DNA of 64,000 bases from Argentina anserina. Lineage: Eukaryota; Streptophyta; Magnoliopsida; Rosales; Rosaceae. Where the stretch lies: assembly GCF_933775445.1 (NCBI RefSeq), contig NC_065876.1:21886001-21950000 (forward strand), given 5' to 3'. This document shows, one piece after another, positions 1-11,130 of the stretch. How positions within the stretch are numbered: the stretch's first letter is position 1; the number at the start of each line of letters is the position of its first letter. A model generated the notes under the pieces. That model was not told the origin of the DNA, did no database searches, and saw only the letters and a list, made by a program, of their open reading frames with translations. The position numbers and the translations under genes were made by a program.

Positions 1-553
1 GGGTGAAATGAAGAAGGGTCAGAAGAGGAGGAGGGTTTCAATAGGTGTACTGATCACTGTTTTTGCTGTGAGCTTCGATCTAGGAAACTCTCACCGAAAG
101 TGAAGTCAAGTCATCACCGAAAGCTAATAAGGAGTAAAGTAAAGTCATGACTGAAAGCTCTTGGTGCTCACAAAGAATCGAGTCAAGTCATCACCTTTCT
201 TTTCTTTTTTTCATTTCATCATCAAGGATATTAATTAAAGTATTAATCATACCTTAATTCTTCTTTGCGCATGTAATTGGCAGATGCAATAGGCAGTCGG
301 CAGCAACTACGTAGATGAAATATGTCATACAAAATACTACAAAATATGTCATACTAACAAGCAGGTGACGGAAAATTAAGGAAATTAATTTGTTAGAAGG
401 GAAGTCGTCAAATTAAGCCCTGAAACATATAAAAACAAGTTCTGGGTTACGTTGAGAAACTGAGCAGAAGAGTTGAGGCACGGTGAAGAAGCTCCCAGCA
501 ATCTTAAACAAGAAATCCTAGCTCACACTGATCAAGGAAATACTGCACAACAC

Positions 554-3246
554 CTTGGGTTAAATCTTGACAATCGATTTCGACAAGCAGAGAAACAAAA
601 TGGTTTGAGGTCATACTGCACCCCCATAAGTATTGCCATTAAATCAGCTTGTCTAGCTGAACCTGCTACTGAACAGAAAGAAAAAAAATAAAAAGTAGGG
701 AGGAAGACTATCAAGCAGTATTACATCAGTCTCACGCTCCCCATCTGGAGCTAATGTGCTACGAAATTTACAAGTTGCAGCAATTCGAAAGAGAAATGAT
801 TTGCTACAAAATACATGTGACATGAGATGTTACATAGATTCAACTAGGATACATGCCCCTGCAACACATAATTACACCAAACAGAGAGCAAAATTTTTGG
901 TGTCATATGTGGCATTGCTTGTAGAAAATGGATGCAAACACATTCTCACAATATTGGGGCTCTCGGAACCTCACGTCTCTCTAAACCACTTGCAATGTAA
1001 TAACCGAAAAGTAGAAAACAGTCCTAGAACTTATGGTTCAAGACTTCAAGTTGCCAATTATCTGGAAACCGGTTCAAATCAGGCTAACTTTACTCTTCCG
1101 TATGTAAATTGTTTCTGTCCATCTTGATTTGCCGTAACGAGTCTGAGGAACTCAGTCCCTGACCGGATAAGCCTGGAAGAATCAGCACAGACTGCTCTGT
1201 AAAAAATCAAAAATCAAATATCAGTTTCCTTGTAATGCGACAGGATGATCAGGAGCTAACATCCACAAAGGTGAGAAACTAAGCTTATGCCTACTGCAAA
1301 TACATTTGCACTGGCTTAGCATTAATGTAATGACAGTAAACATAATCATCGTCCACTATGGGAGAACACTGTAGGGTAGTCATAAAATATAAGACTACTA
1401 TGCCTAAAGTCTCAACTGATGAAAAATAAGAGACTTGAAGCTTGAGTCAACACGGTTTGACTACGTAGAAACACCATCATATTAATTTAAGAAGCTAAAA
1501 AGTTCCTCTAAAAAAGCTATAAAGTATGAGGTGCAGCACCCTCTTTGTGGAAGAAAAATGGAACCATGAAAAATGGAAACATGAAAATTCGAAAAAAAGC
1601 ATTCATGTAAACATAAGAAACTGAAGATATATTAGACTAACACCAATACAGCAACTATGGTCTAGCGGTGTGTCACTATTATCTCCTTCTCTTACGTTCT
1701 ATCAGAGGCATTTCTCACCCTTTGCTTCACAATTTTCCGATTGGTGAATAGTTTCCAATCGAAAAAAATCCTTCCTAGCAGCTGCACTGTACCTTCAATA
1801 CTTCATTCATTTCCCAGAATATCTATTTCATAGACTACAAGGAGGCACTCCAACATTTGCAGCATATAGTCAACCTCGCTCCCACAGACCAATGTGCTTA
1901 TGTTTGTCATCTAACAAATTACATTCAATTACCAAACTTTTCCAACAGACCTAAAAGCTTGCTGACTCTCAAAACTCTTACAGGATGTCACTCCACTCCC
2001 ACAGACCAATGTGCTTGTGTTTATCATCTAACATATTACCTTCAATTACTAAACTTTTCTAACAGGCCAATTAGCTTGCTGCGTTCAAAACTCTTACAGG
2101 ATGTCACTGACTCTCATGCTAAAGAATACGTAATAGCGCTTTTATGCAAACTCAAGAGACCATGATTTAGCACTTTCATGCTTACTCAAGGAAACCATGA
2201 ATTGGTGCATCCATACTAACTCAAGAACCCATGACATCCCATATTTCAACAATTTTTATTTCTTTTGATTAAATGGGGGCCAAATACCCAGCAAAACAAA
2301 ACAAACAGAAACTACCTATTAGGTATGAACCTAAACCGAGGAGTTTCACACAAGTCATCCAACAGTAAGTTTATAACTTGTGGAGGAGGCTGCATCATGA
2401 AATGCATTACAATCTCAGTATCCAACCCAATCGTGGACGACACATCAACAACCTTGTTTACTTCTGTAGATATGCTTGATTTCACATCTTTGAAATTGTC
2501 TTTGGAGAGTTTGTTTTGATTAAATGGGAGCTTATATTAACAAGTGTGTATATATAGCCTACAAGTCAAAATATCAATGAACACATATGTATTAAAGAAC
2601 CACAATCCCGATACAGGCAAGAGCTAAGGATGTCAGGGGACAGCACTTTAACTATGTCAGTTGTCCAAGTATGTAGGATCTGAATCATATCAGGCTATAT
2701 GTAACATAAATGAGAACTAAAGTTAGAAGATTAGGAGTTTCTTATGCTTATACTTCTCAAGCATGACATTGCTCAGTTGTAATGCACTCAACTTTTTGAG
2801 GAACAAACTTCACTCATTCTAAACTCTAGGTAAAAGTACAATAAGTAAAATTTAACAATGTCAATTGATGTGCAAGTTCTAACTCAAGGAGGGAACTAGC
2901 AGAGATGAAACACAAAACAAACTCTGTCTTTCTCTCCAAGAAGCAAATCAATGACATCATACTTATAAATTGTGAAATTCAACAATGACAATTGATGTGC
3001 AAGTCCTAACTCAAGGATGGAACCAACAGAGATGGGATACAAAACTAACTCTCTCTCCAAGAAGCAAATCATACCTATTTCATGGCGGCAGTATTTGAAT
3101 ACACACGCCGACAGATGTTGGTTTTTCGGCACACAAAAGTCCTATTTCTCTCAATCCAGAGCGTAGTAATGCATGAAATAAGCACCTATGTCTTCAGCAG
3201 TCTCACTGTCATTAGCACAACCACATCCATTTTGAAGACTAGGCAT
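554..3246 (-). CDS. Tentative multi-exon gene, unrecognised
   Basis: Four minus-strand segments look like exons, each with an open frame bounded by plausible splice signals. Segment 3246-3186 begins MPSLQNGCGCANDSETAEDI and ends at AG|GTGC. Segment 2530-2316 (71 codons) contains IVMHFMMQPPPQVINLLLDD and ends AG|GTAG. Segment 1196-1094 (34 codons) follows TTTTTTACAG and contains RLIRSGTEFLRLVTANQDG. Segment 668-554 (37 codons) follows TTCTGTTCAG and contains QADLMAILMGVQYDLKPF. The phases of the last two do not join directly, so an exon is missing, a boundary is wrong, or the gene is decayed. I do not recognise the family. The segments lie downstream of DPH1 on the same strand, after its stop, and could also be a pseudogene. 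Confidence 0.3.
1873..2106. repeat. 117-bp tandem duplication
   Basis: Two imperfect direct copies in tandem. The shared start CCCACAGACCAATGTGCTT occurs at 1881 and 1998, a period of 117 bp. Both copies continue through a 'CATCTAACA.ATTAC.TTCAATTAC' block and end with 'AAAACTCTTACAGGATGTCACT'-like sequence. It probably lies in an intron or intergenic DNA of the tentative minus-strand gene. Confidence 0.75.
2854..3075. repeat. 127-bp imperfect tandem duplication
   Basis: The block AACAATG.CAATTGATGTGC followed by AAGT.CTAACTCAAGGA occurs at 2854 and again at 2981. Both copies end in a CTCTCCAAGAAGCAAATCA segment. No coding function is apparent. Confidence 0.7.
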
Positions 3247-3665
3247 GTGTGTGATCCTAAATCTTTCCTTTTATCAACTAAATTGAGGGTTAAGGCCTTC
3301 CTGCCAGACTCGCATTACTCTATTCAGCCTTTACAGATCCTTACAGACTAACATCAAGGAATTGCATGTTTTCCAAGGAAAGGATGGATACTAAACTACA
3401 TTCAAACAAATTGAAAACTGTACAAGCTAAATAAGAAGTTAGAGAGTTTCTCAGTTTAATGATTCCCTAGTATTACTGTTGTAATGCAGTCAATAAGAAT
3501 TCAAAAACAAAGCTTATATGCGACCAATTCTAGGTAACACAATAAACAATACATGGTAGCATCTTCAAACGAGATGTATTTAACTTTGTGTCAGAGGACT
3601 GACCAATAAATGTTGATAAGAATACTCACTATCTTGTACATCAAAGTCCAGAAAGCAAAGCTAAC

Positions 3666-5000
3666 CTATTCAATGTTAGCACTCCCCAAAGCAGAATCCC
3701 TGCGAACAGGGCGCGCCGGCTTGTTAACATAAGAGGAGTTCCACTCCCCTCCATCGGCAGCATAGTAATCCATGGGATAGTCCCCCACAAGTTCTTCACC
3801 ACTCCCATTGCCATTACCGCAAGCACATGAACCCGTATCACTCTTCTTATCCCTCTCCCACCAACCAGGAACCAACCCGAGCGCAATGTCAGTCTCGAAA
3901 GGATTCAAAAGCGGCTTCGTAAACGCGTCCCCCCAATCAATCGACAAACGAGGACACGCAATCTGTATCCAAGCATCCACGGAGTCCTCAAACAAAGCAA
4001 TCCTCGCCGGACTAATCTCCGACATCAACACCACAGTATAATGAAACCCTTTGTCCCTCATTTTCTTCTCCAATCTCTGTAGAATCCTCGGATTCCCTTG
4101 CCTTCCCAACGTTCCGAGCACAATGCCCCAATTCGAAGCCTCCTTGGCTCTCAACACCGCATTCTTCCTCGACTCCCTCATCCCCTTGTGATCATATTCC
4201 TCCAGAAACAGCTTCCCCATGTAAGGATCGTATCGAAACGCCTTCACTCCCGGATTTGCTATCATGAAAGCTTCTAGATGAAACCGACCGTCGGCCACGA
4301 ACACCAGCACAGAGTCGCGGTCATCGCCACCGTGGTTTCGCGACATTTTCGGGGCGGTGCAGCCCAAAACCTCGCCGGCGGACAGCGGCTTCGACTGTGG
4401 GACTAACACCTTGAATCCCCGGGCCTCCAGCTCCGGTTTGGCGGCGCGGATCGCCGAGGCGAACTGGATTGTTCCGGCGAGGATTAGGGTTTGGGGGATG
4501 GGGTTCTGGAGGTTGAGATGGACGGTCTGGATCAAGCGGCCGACGTCGATCGAGATTTCGACGAAGACGTAGAGGCAGGGGATGGAGGTGACGTGGAGGG
4601 GGACGAGGCAGCTGTGGCCGAAGTGGATGAGGAGGTCGGCGTTGAGGGCTTTGGCGGCGAGGTCGTCGACGCAGCACGCGCCGTAAGTCGCGTCGCCGAG
4701 GACGAAGCACTGGGAGGCGCCGCCGAAGGTGGAGAGGATGTCGGAGAGGACGAGGGAGTACATGAGGAGGCCCTCCGGGAGCTGGAGGGCGACGCGCGTG
4801 GCGTGCGTGGAACGGACGCGCCAGACGCATTTGTGGACCTCGAAGTGGTAGTTGGAAGGGAGGAGGCTTATGGCGGCGTTGAGGGCTGGGTCGTGGAGTA
4901 TGGAGTCCGGGATTTGGCTCCGGATGAACCGCTTCGGCGCTTGCGGCTTTCGACGCTCGGAGTCGCCGAGGAGTGTGAGGCTGGGTGTTTGGGCCTCCAT
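3666..5000 (-). CDS. DPH1: Diphthamide biosynthesis protein 1 (2-(3-amino-3-carboxypropyl)histidine synthase subunit 1)
   Basis: Intact single-exon ORF of 444 residues. DPH1 and DPH2 form the radical-SAM-like enzyme that moves the 3-amino-3-carboxypropyl group of S-adenosylmethionine onto a histidine of translation elongation factor 2, the first step of diphthamide synthesis in the cytosol. The sequence shows the family's three widely spaced iron-sulfur cysteine motifs: GDATYGACCVDD (Cys109/110), VLGCTAPK (Cys214) and IACPRLSIDWG (Cys349). It also shows the conserved ALQLPEGLLMYS and ADGRFHLEAFMIANP blocks. DPH2 lacks part of this cysteine set, so DPH1 is the better fit. The C-terminal ~60 residues after PGWWERDKK are low-complexity (GNGNGSG), as in other plant DPH1 proteins. 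The first half is GC-rich, which creates long meaningless antisense ORFs. The 5' LTR of a large retrotransposon begins 283 bp upstream of the start codon. Confidence 0.93.
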   Translation of the reverse strand: MEAQTPSLTLLGDSERRKPQAPKRFIRSQIPDSILHDPALNAAISLLPSNYHFEVHKCVWRVRSTHATRVALQLPEGLLMYSLVLSDILSTFGGASQCFVLGDATYGACCVDDLAAKALNADLLIHFGHSCLVPLHVTSIPCLYVFVEISIDVGRLIQTVHLNLQNPIPQTLILAGTIQFASAIRAAKPELEARGFKVLVPQSKPLSAGEVLGCTAPKMSRNHGGDDRDSVLVFVADGRFHLEAFMIANPGVKAFRYDPYMGKLFLEEYDHKGMRESRKNAVLRAKEASNWGIVLGTLGRQGNPRILQRLEKKMRDKGFHYTVVLMSEISPARIALFEDSVDAWIQIACPRLSIDWGDAFTKPLLNPFETDIALGLVPGWWERDKKSDTGSCACGNGNGSGEELVGDYPMDYYAADGGEWNSSYVNKPARPVRRDSALGSANIE

Positions 5001-5283
5001 CAGGCGGCGAGGTTGGTCGTCGGAAAACTGGGTTTCTTGGTTGAGCTTTGAGCAGCTGACTGAAGGTTTAAGCGTATTTTCATTTGATATTTGAGGTTTT
5101 ACATTTGCGGTATAATTACAAATAAGCCCAATTTTATTAAAAAATAAATTTTGTTTGACTCATTTGACACTTCCGCTATCCCGTTTAGGGTTTGTAATAT
5201 TTAGGTAAGAACAAACGAAATTATAAGATAATAGTGATGAACAACCAAGTTGCTTAAAACCAATGAATCTCACTACTTGCAAG
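5001..5283. other. DPH1 5' flank up to retrotransposon target site
   Basis: AT-rich 283-bp stretch between the DPH1 start codon and the Tat element. All native proximal promoter must lie here. No convincing TATA or other motif was picked out. The last 5 bases (5279-5283, GCAAG) are the left target-site duplication. Confidence 0.5.
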
Positions 5284-6142
5284 TGTAGACACATGAAATT
5301 TAATGAAATAAATTATCTTTATTAAATGATTAAATCGACTAGAGCCCGACAAAATTACACACGTAGCTCAAAAGTCAAAAAAATTAGTGCTGATCCGAAT
5401 AAAACTCGTGTCAGCAGATAAATGGATGATCGTAATCGAATCTAGGTGATTCCGACTTAAATCGTAAAATTGAATGTCATTGACGATTCGAAATAGTAAT
5501 CGGATATTTTATTAAATTAATAAGTTTCCTTAACGGTTGTAATTAAATCAATTATTTTCTACTTAATTTAGTTATGAGAATAACTAATTTTAAATTAATC
5601 AGGAAATATATATTGATTTAATTATACAATTAAATATATATTATTATTTTAGTGTCATTTAAATATTCTATAAAATAGAAGTCTTGACACTATAAATACC
5701 CCCTTCAACATGAATAGAATGGGACTTGAGAAGAAGAGAGAAAATCACTTAAGTAAGATCACTATCGAGAAATTCCAAAATCTCTCAAGTCTATGAAGAA
5801 TCATCAAGCTACCAAATCGCTCGTTCTTCATCAAATCTAAATCCAAACTCAAGTCCACGAGGAACCATCAAGCTACCAAATCGCTCGTTCTTCATCAAAT
5901 CCAAATCCAAACTCAAGTCCACGAATAATCATCAAGCTACCAAATCGCTCGTTCTTCATCAAATCCAAATCCAAACTCAAATTCTCAAGATCAAGTGCAT
6001 GTCTCCCTTGAGTCACGTTACATACGGAGATAAAATCATAGGAGTTCACAAAGATTGTAACCTCGTGCTTGATTATCAATAAATTACATTTTATTTGTAG
6101 ACGTGTATGCACTTTTATTTGTTTTCAGATTCTCGTTCTACA
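5284..6142 (+). repeat. 5' LTR of Tat-type element, with three 64-bp subrepeats
   Basis: 859-bp LTR with TG...CA ends. It contains three tandem 64-bp subrepeats; the marker GCTACCAAATCGCTCGTTC starts at 5808, 5872 and 5936. A TATA-like 'CACTATAAATACCCCC' near 5687-5703 is a likely LTR promoter, shared with the 3' LTR. Confidence 0.92.
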
Positions 6143-6145
6143 AAT

Positions 6146-6163
6146 TGGCACGCCTAGTGGGAC
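6146..6163 (+). other. Probable primer-binding site
   Basis: TGGCACGCCTAGTGGGAC begins three bases after the 5' LTR. The TGG start (complement of a tRNA CCA end) and its position fit a minus-strand primer-binding site. I do not assign the tRNA. Confidence 0.65.
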
Positions 6164-6216
6164 ATTTTTGGCCTCTCATCTCTTTCTCCGAAGAAATCCT
6201 CAAATTCGTTTGTGCG

Positions 6217-6589
6217 ATGGCTTCTAAGAACAACCAAGCCGTTCCATCGACGAAATCCAAGTCCACAACTGCGAGGTTAAGCGAAGAGGCCGAGCCGGTC
6301 AAGAAATCCAAACAAACATTGTTTTTGTCAAGAAGAAGAACGGACAAATCCGCGTTTGTGTAGATTTTCGTGACTTAAATGAGGCGTGACCAAAAGATGA
6401 TTTCCCTCTGCTAAATCATAGAGCTCATGGTGGATGCGACGACCGGGCATGAGGCTTTGTCATTCATGGACGAATCCTCAGGTTACAATCAGATAAGGAT
6501 GGCCTTAGAGGATAAAGAACTCACTGCATTTCGAACTCCCAAAGAAATTTATTGCTATCAGGTCATGTCATTTGGGTTAAGAAATGCCG
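6217..6589 (+). pseudogene. Tat gag start fused to RT remnant
   Basis: ATG at 6217 opens MASKNNQAVPSTKSKSTTAR, a lysine/serine-rich gag-like start. After about 35 codons it shifts into a reverse transcriptase stretch (KKNGQIRVCVDFRDLNEA, stop, PKDDFPL), then SFMDESSGYNQIRMALEDKE and MSFGLRNAG. These are the finger and palm motifs of Ty3/Gypsy RT. Almost all of gag and all of protease have been deleted between the two parts. The RT stops abruptly at the FGL.NAG motif, where Athila-type sequence begins. Includes a stop codon and a frame change, so not functional. Confidence 0.8.
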
Positions 6590-8164
6590 GTGGTATTTGC
6601 CTTAGAAAAGTTTTGAAGCTATCTCTTGGGGTCTAAAGTCATTATCCACACAGATCATTCCGCACTCAAGTATTAATTTTTTAAGAGTGATTTCAAGCCA
6701 AGACTTTTGAGGTGGATCTTACTTCTTCAAGAGTTTGACATTGAAATTGTTGACAAGCCCGACAAGGTTAACCTGGTAGCAGATCATGTCTCTCGACTTA
6801 CTCATCAAAGTGAAGATAATGGGGGTGCCTTTGAATGAATCATTTCCGGATAAGAGGTTCTTTTCCATTGTTGAGAAGAAGCTACCATGGTTTGCACATT
6901 TGGTTAACTTCTTGGCAAGTGGGGGGAAATGCTTTCCTAAGACCTTTGATTTCCATGCAAAGAGGAGACTCATTAAAGAAGTAAGACACTACTTTTGGGA
7001 TGATCCATACTTATTCAAGCAATGCAAGGATCAATTGGTGAGGAGATGCATACCGGAGGGAGAGATACAAAGTGTCTTATCTTTTTGCCATGATCAAGCA
7101 TGTGGCGGTCACCATGGAGGAAAGAAAACGGCCTAAAAAGTGCTTAATTCTGGGTTTTGGTGGCCTTCATTATTTAAAGATAAACATTCTTATGAGAGCT
7201 TTTGTGATCATTGTCAAAGGGTAGACAATATTTCATTAAGAGACCAAATGTTTTTGAACTATATGCTTAAAGTGGAGATATTTGATGTATGGAGCATAGA
7301 CTTTATGGGACCATTCCTAAGTTCATATGGCTATCTCTATATCCTTGTGGGAGTTGATTATGTAAACAAATGGGTTGAGGCCGTGGACACCAATGTAAAT
7401 GACCACAAGGTCGTGCTCAAGTTTCTTAAATAGCACATCTTCACAAGATTTGGCACACCTAGAGCAATAATTAGTCATGGAGGCTCCAATTTTATGAACA
7501 AGCCATTTGTGGCCTTATTGAAGAAGTATGGGGTTAAACACAAAATCTTGACACCATACCACCCCCAAACAAATGGTCAAGTTGAAATATCTAACCGGGA
7601 GATAAAGAGCATCCTTGAAAAGGTGGTGTCTACAACTAGAAAACATTGGACAATAAAGCTTGATGATGCTCTATGGGCTTACCGAACCGCATTCAAAACA
7701 CCTATCGGAATGTCTCCCTATCGCCTTGTTTATGGAAAGGCTTGTCATTTGCCGGTTGAGTTGGAGCATAAGGCTTATTAGGCATTGAAGACCCTCAATT
7801 TTGACATAGAAAAGTGTGGTGAGGAGCGGAAGTTAGAGCGTTGTGAGATAGAGGAGCTTCGGATGGATGCCTATGAGAATGAAAAGATTTATAAAAGAAA
7901 ACTAAGGCATTACATGACCAAAGGATCAAAACCAAGCACTTGGAGATTGGGAAACTTGTACTTCTTTTCAACTCCAAATTAAAATTGCTTCTCGGCATGC
8001 TAAGATCAAGGTGGATTGGGTCATTTGAGCTTGTTGAAGTACTTAGTCATGGGGCGGTCACATTGAAGAACTTAAGAGATGGATCTACCTTTGAGGTTAA
8101 TGGTCATCGAGTAAAGCCTTACCTAGAGGATGCACAAAAAGATACTCATGCGGAGGTGAAGTAA
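6590..8164 (+). pseudogene. Athila-type RNase H and integrase remnant
   Basis: Broken coding region. RNase H residues KVIIHTDHSALKY (6639-6677) are followed by a stop, then PRLLRWILLLQEFDIEIVDK and VADHVSRL. Integrase follows with the HHCC zinc-binding region (HDQACGGHHGGKKTA, then CDHCQR), the catalytic core WSIDFMGPF, a stop at 7431, then [29 protein letters not shown], and the C-terminal [20 protein letters not shown]. The tail at 7940-8164 (GKLVLLFNSKLKLL...FEVNGHRVKPYLED) is the usual Athila integrase end. At least five stops or frameshifts (near 6610, 6677, 7136, 7431, 7779 and 7980) break it. The catalytic Asp in ISDGG is changed (ISHGG). Confidence 0.85.
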
Positions 8165-10227
8165 TTCGAGGACCCTCTCACCATTTGAGGAAGCATTATG
8201 GACCTTCTTAATGTCCTTACTTAAACCTGTCTTGGCGGACTCCAAGGGTTAGCACAATAAGATGGAGTTAAGGGATTGCAAGGCCCAACGGGCTTTGTGG
8301 GTTTTCACCATCAACAATTTGCACTATGGAGCTATATGAGATCTTCAAAGAGTTTGCGTTTTCTTATCATTCACTCTCATTTTTCTACACATGATTCGTT
8401 GTGTTTGTGTTTCCATATTTATAAATTATGGCATTGAGAGTTTGGATAGTCATTTCATCCTTGACCAATGAATAAAACACAAAGATTTAGCTTTTAATGA
8501 AAGGATTATCCAATGTTTAAGTGTGAGGTGACTATATTCTCTCTCTTCTTTATTAGTTAGTTGTTTTGAATGCTAGTTGTGGCCCTACTTATGCATGCTC
8601 TCCAAAAACATTGATAGGATCTTAATAGCTTCATACCACATTAAAAACTATATGATGTTTTAAGTGTGAGGTGCTTGCTATGCAATTGTGTTGGTTAGTT
8701 TGTATTGACTAACATGTGGTAATTAATAAGCATAGTTTATACCTTATATTTGTTTCACTATTGTTCACAGCACATTGAGGATAATGTGTAAATTAAGTGT
8801 GAGGTATAAGGCTAAGTAATTTCATTCCTTATAATTTTTTTTATGTTTACCTTATAAAATAAAATAAAACCATAAAAATTGAGATATTTTGAAAAATGCA
8901 AAAACAAGTTTGTTTGTGGTTTACTTGCTTGGTTCCAATAACAAAACAATCATCATATTTGGATAGATTGATTTTGAGCATGTTTAGCGGTTAAAAATCA
9001 ATGCTTTGTTAATAGGAGGATTTGACATTTTGTGCTCACATGTGTTTAGAGTCATATTGTCTATGTCATTTTAAAATTCATTCATGTGTGAAAGATGATG
9101 ACTATATTTGTTGAAACGATCTATACCTATGTGAGATTTTGAGCCGATGAGAGTGCATAAAAGTTTCTAATGCACTAGTTGTTTCATTGTGTGATTAATT
9201 CATTGTGCTTGCAATCTAAAACTTGCTTTAAATCTTTCGAGACTTTTATCAAGGAATGAGTTGTTATTGGGGAAGACCAAGGCATTACGTATCCACCAAG
9301 GCCAAATAGTTTTTATCCTTTAAAAATATCCATTAGTAAGCCAATTTGAGCCTATGTAGTTTTGTGTTAGCCTTTTCATTTCTATCCTCTCTAAGCCAAG
9401 TGGTAAGCAATGTGAGTCCTATTGTTATTTTGGTGCATGTAAATGAGTTTGAGATATTTCAAAGAATAAGTGTGAGGTGGGGTAGATTAGTCTTGTGTGT
9501 AGCCAAGAAAAAAAAAATGGTGACTCTAGACATGTTCACAATATCAAAAGAATCACTCAAAATCAAATATGGACTAGGTTACCGAAAATTAGTGCTAGTT
9601 AAAAACAAATTGTTGTGAAAAAAAATAGTTTAAAAAATCCAAAAAGAATGAGGAGAATAATTTAGTAGTCTAGTTGTAGTTGAGTTTGTGGAATGAGGAA
9701 GTTACAAAGCACATAGAATTGTGAAAATGTATTATGGGATCTCAACAAGAGAATTGCTTACCATGAGGCTTAGAATTTGTGATATATTTCATTTATTTCT
9801 TAAGCTCCCGCCTTAAGCCCTATACAACCAAAATAAAAGACCTTGTGATCCGAGAGAACTCATGCAATGATCATGTGAAGAAAAGATTGAAGAGCAAGCC
9901 TATGGAAAGCGTGTCCATTGAATTGCTTTTGAGTGAAAATGAGTGTATCCATGTGAGTTTGATGGTTAGGTAAATGTAGTCCCAGTTAATCGTATATGAA
10001 TGACTTTAAAATGACACACATGGCCTACACATATATATACTTTCTTGAACATGACCATTTAGTTTTTATTTGAAATTTTAATTTCTAATCATGCTCAATT
10101 GATATCATGGTTCTTTATAGGAAATTGGTTGAATTCAAGATGGAAGCAAGTGATCCATTTAGTTTGGTCTGTGTTACTTTAGTTTTTGTTTGTTTGAGGA
10201 CAAACAAAGTCTAAGTGTGAGGTAGTT
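8165..10227 (+). other. Athila 3' non-coding region with five TAAGTGTGAGGT motifs
   Basis: About 2 kb between integrase and LTR with no convincing ORF; in Athila relatives this region may hold an env-like gene, not visible here. The 12-mer TAAGTGTGAGGT occurs at 8518, 8661, 8794, 9467 and 10212. The last copy is directly in front of the LTR in polypurine-tract position, preceded by GAGGACAAACAAAGTC. Confidence 0.7.
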
Positions 10228-11130
10228 TGTTAGGTTAATATTAACCTAATAATGTTTGTCTTATTCTTATTCTTTTACTTTATCTTTTTATATATTTATT
10301 TATTTCTTATTACGTTTCTTACTCATACTAGGAAAATGTGCAAATGATCGGAAACACGTCAAAACGAGTGGATTTAGCGCACATTCTGGATTCAGGTGAA
10401 AGTTTCAAGCCAAAAAGAGCAAATGTGGAGATTTCACAAGAAAACAAAAGTCAACGCCGGAAAATGCCGGTTAAACTCTGGCGATAAGAATGTGGTTGCC
10501 GGAAATGGTGGTGGTTAAAGTCAACAAGTCAATGAACCATATTGGTGAATCATGAATTGTGGATTTTAATTTATAATTTAAATTCAAAATAGAAGAAAAC
10601 AAATGAACAAGGCAATTTTAAGAACAAGATCTACAATTTGTACTCCATGAATTGGGGATTTAAATTTAAAATAGAAAAGACAAATGAATGGGACCATTTC
10701 AAGAACAAGATCCACAATTTGTGCTTCCACATTTATCCACCATATCTAGTCATTCATCCTCTTACATCTCCACTATTCATTTGTGACCTTAAGGCATTTA
10801 AATATCCTCATTCTTCACAAATTCGTGCAATCTCCTTCACCACACTAAAACTCCATCAAAACCTCATATTTTCCATAGTTTTAACATAGTTTTCTTAGGC
10901 CAAAGTCATAGATATAAAGTTGTGCAAAGAGAAGTGTAAAGTGTCTTGGGTTTTCACCAAAAACTAAAGATTATTTACACCTTTGATCAATCACAAACTT
11001 GTTTCATAGATTTGGGTTGGAGTAAAGAGTTGTGATAGTGTAGAGGTTTTACCAAAGTCATACTCACTGCACCCTCTTCATCCTCTACTCATACTTAGAA
11101 GCACTTTCTTTCTTATTACATCTTTGTGGG

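Noticed and set aside
4321..5094. Long plus- and minus-frame ORFs over the DPH1 5' half (Arg/Pro-rich and Glu/Val-rich)
   Set aside because: Shadows caused by the GC-rich DPH1 coding sequence; low-complexity products with no domain logic.
10228..10889. Candidate env-like ORF after the Athila integrase (MNWGFKFKIEKTNEWDHF)
   Set aside because: Lies downstream of the polypurine tract within the LTR, is short, and shows no membrane or signal features.
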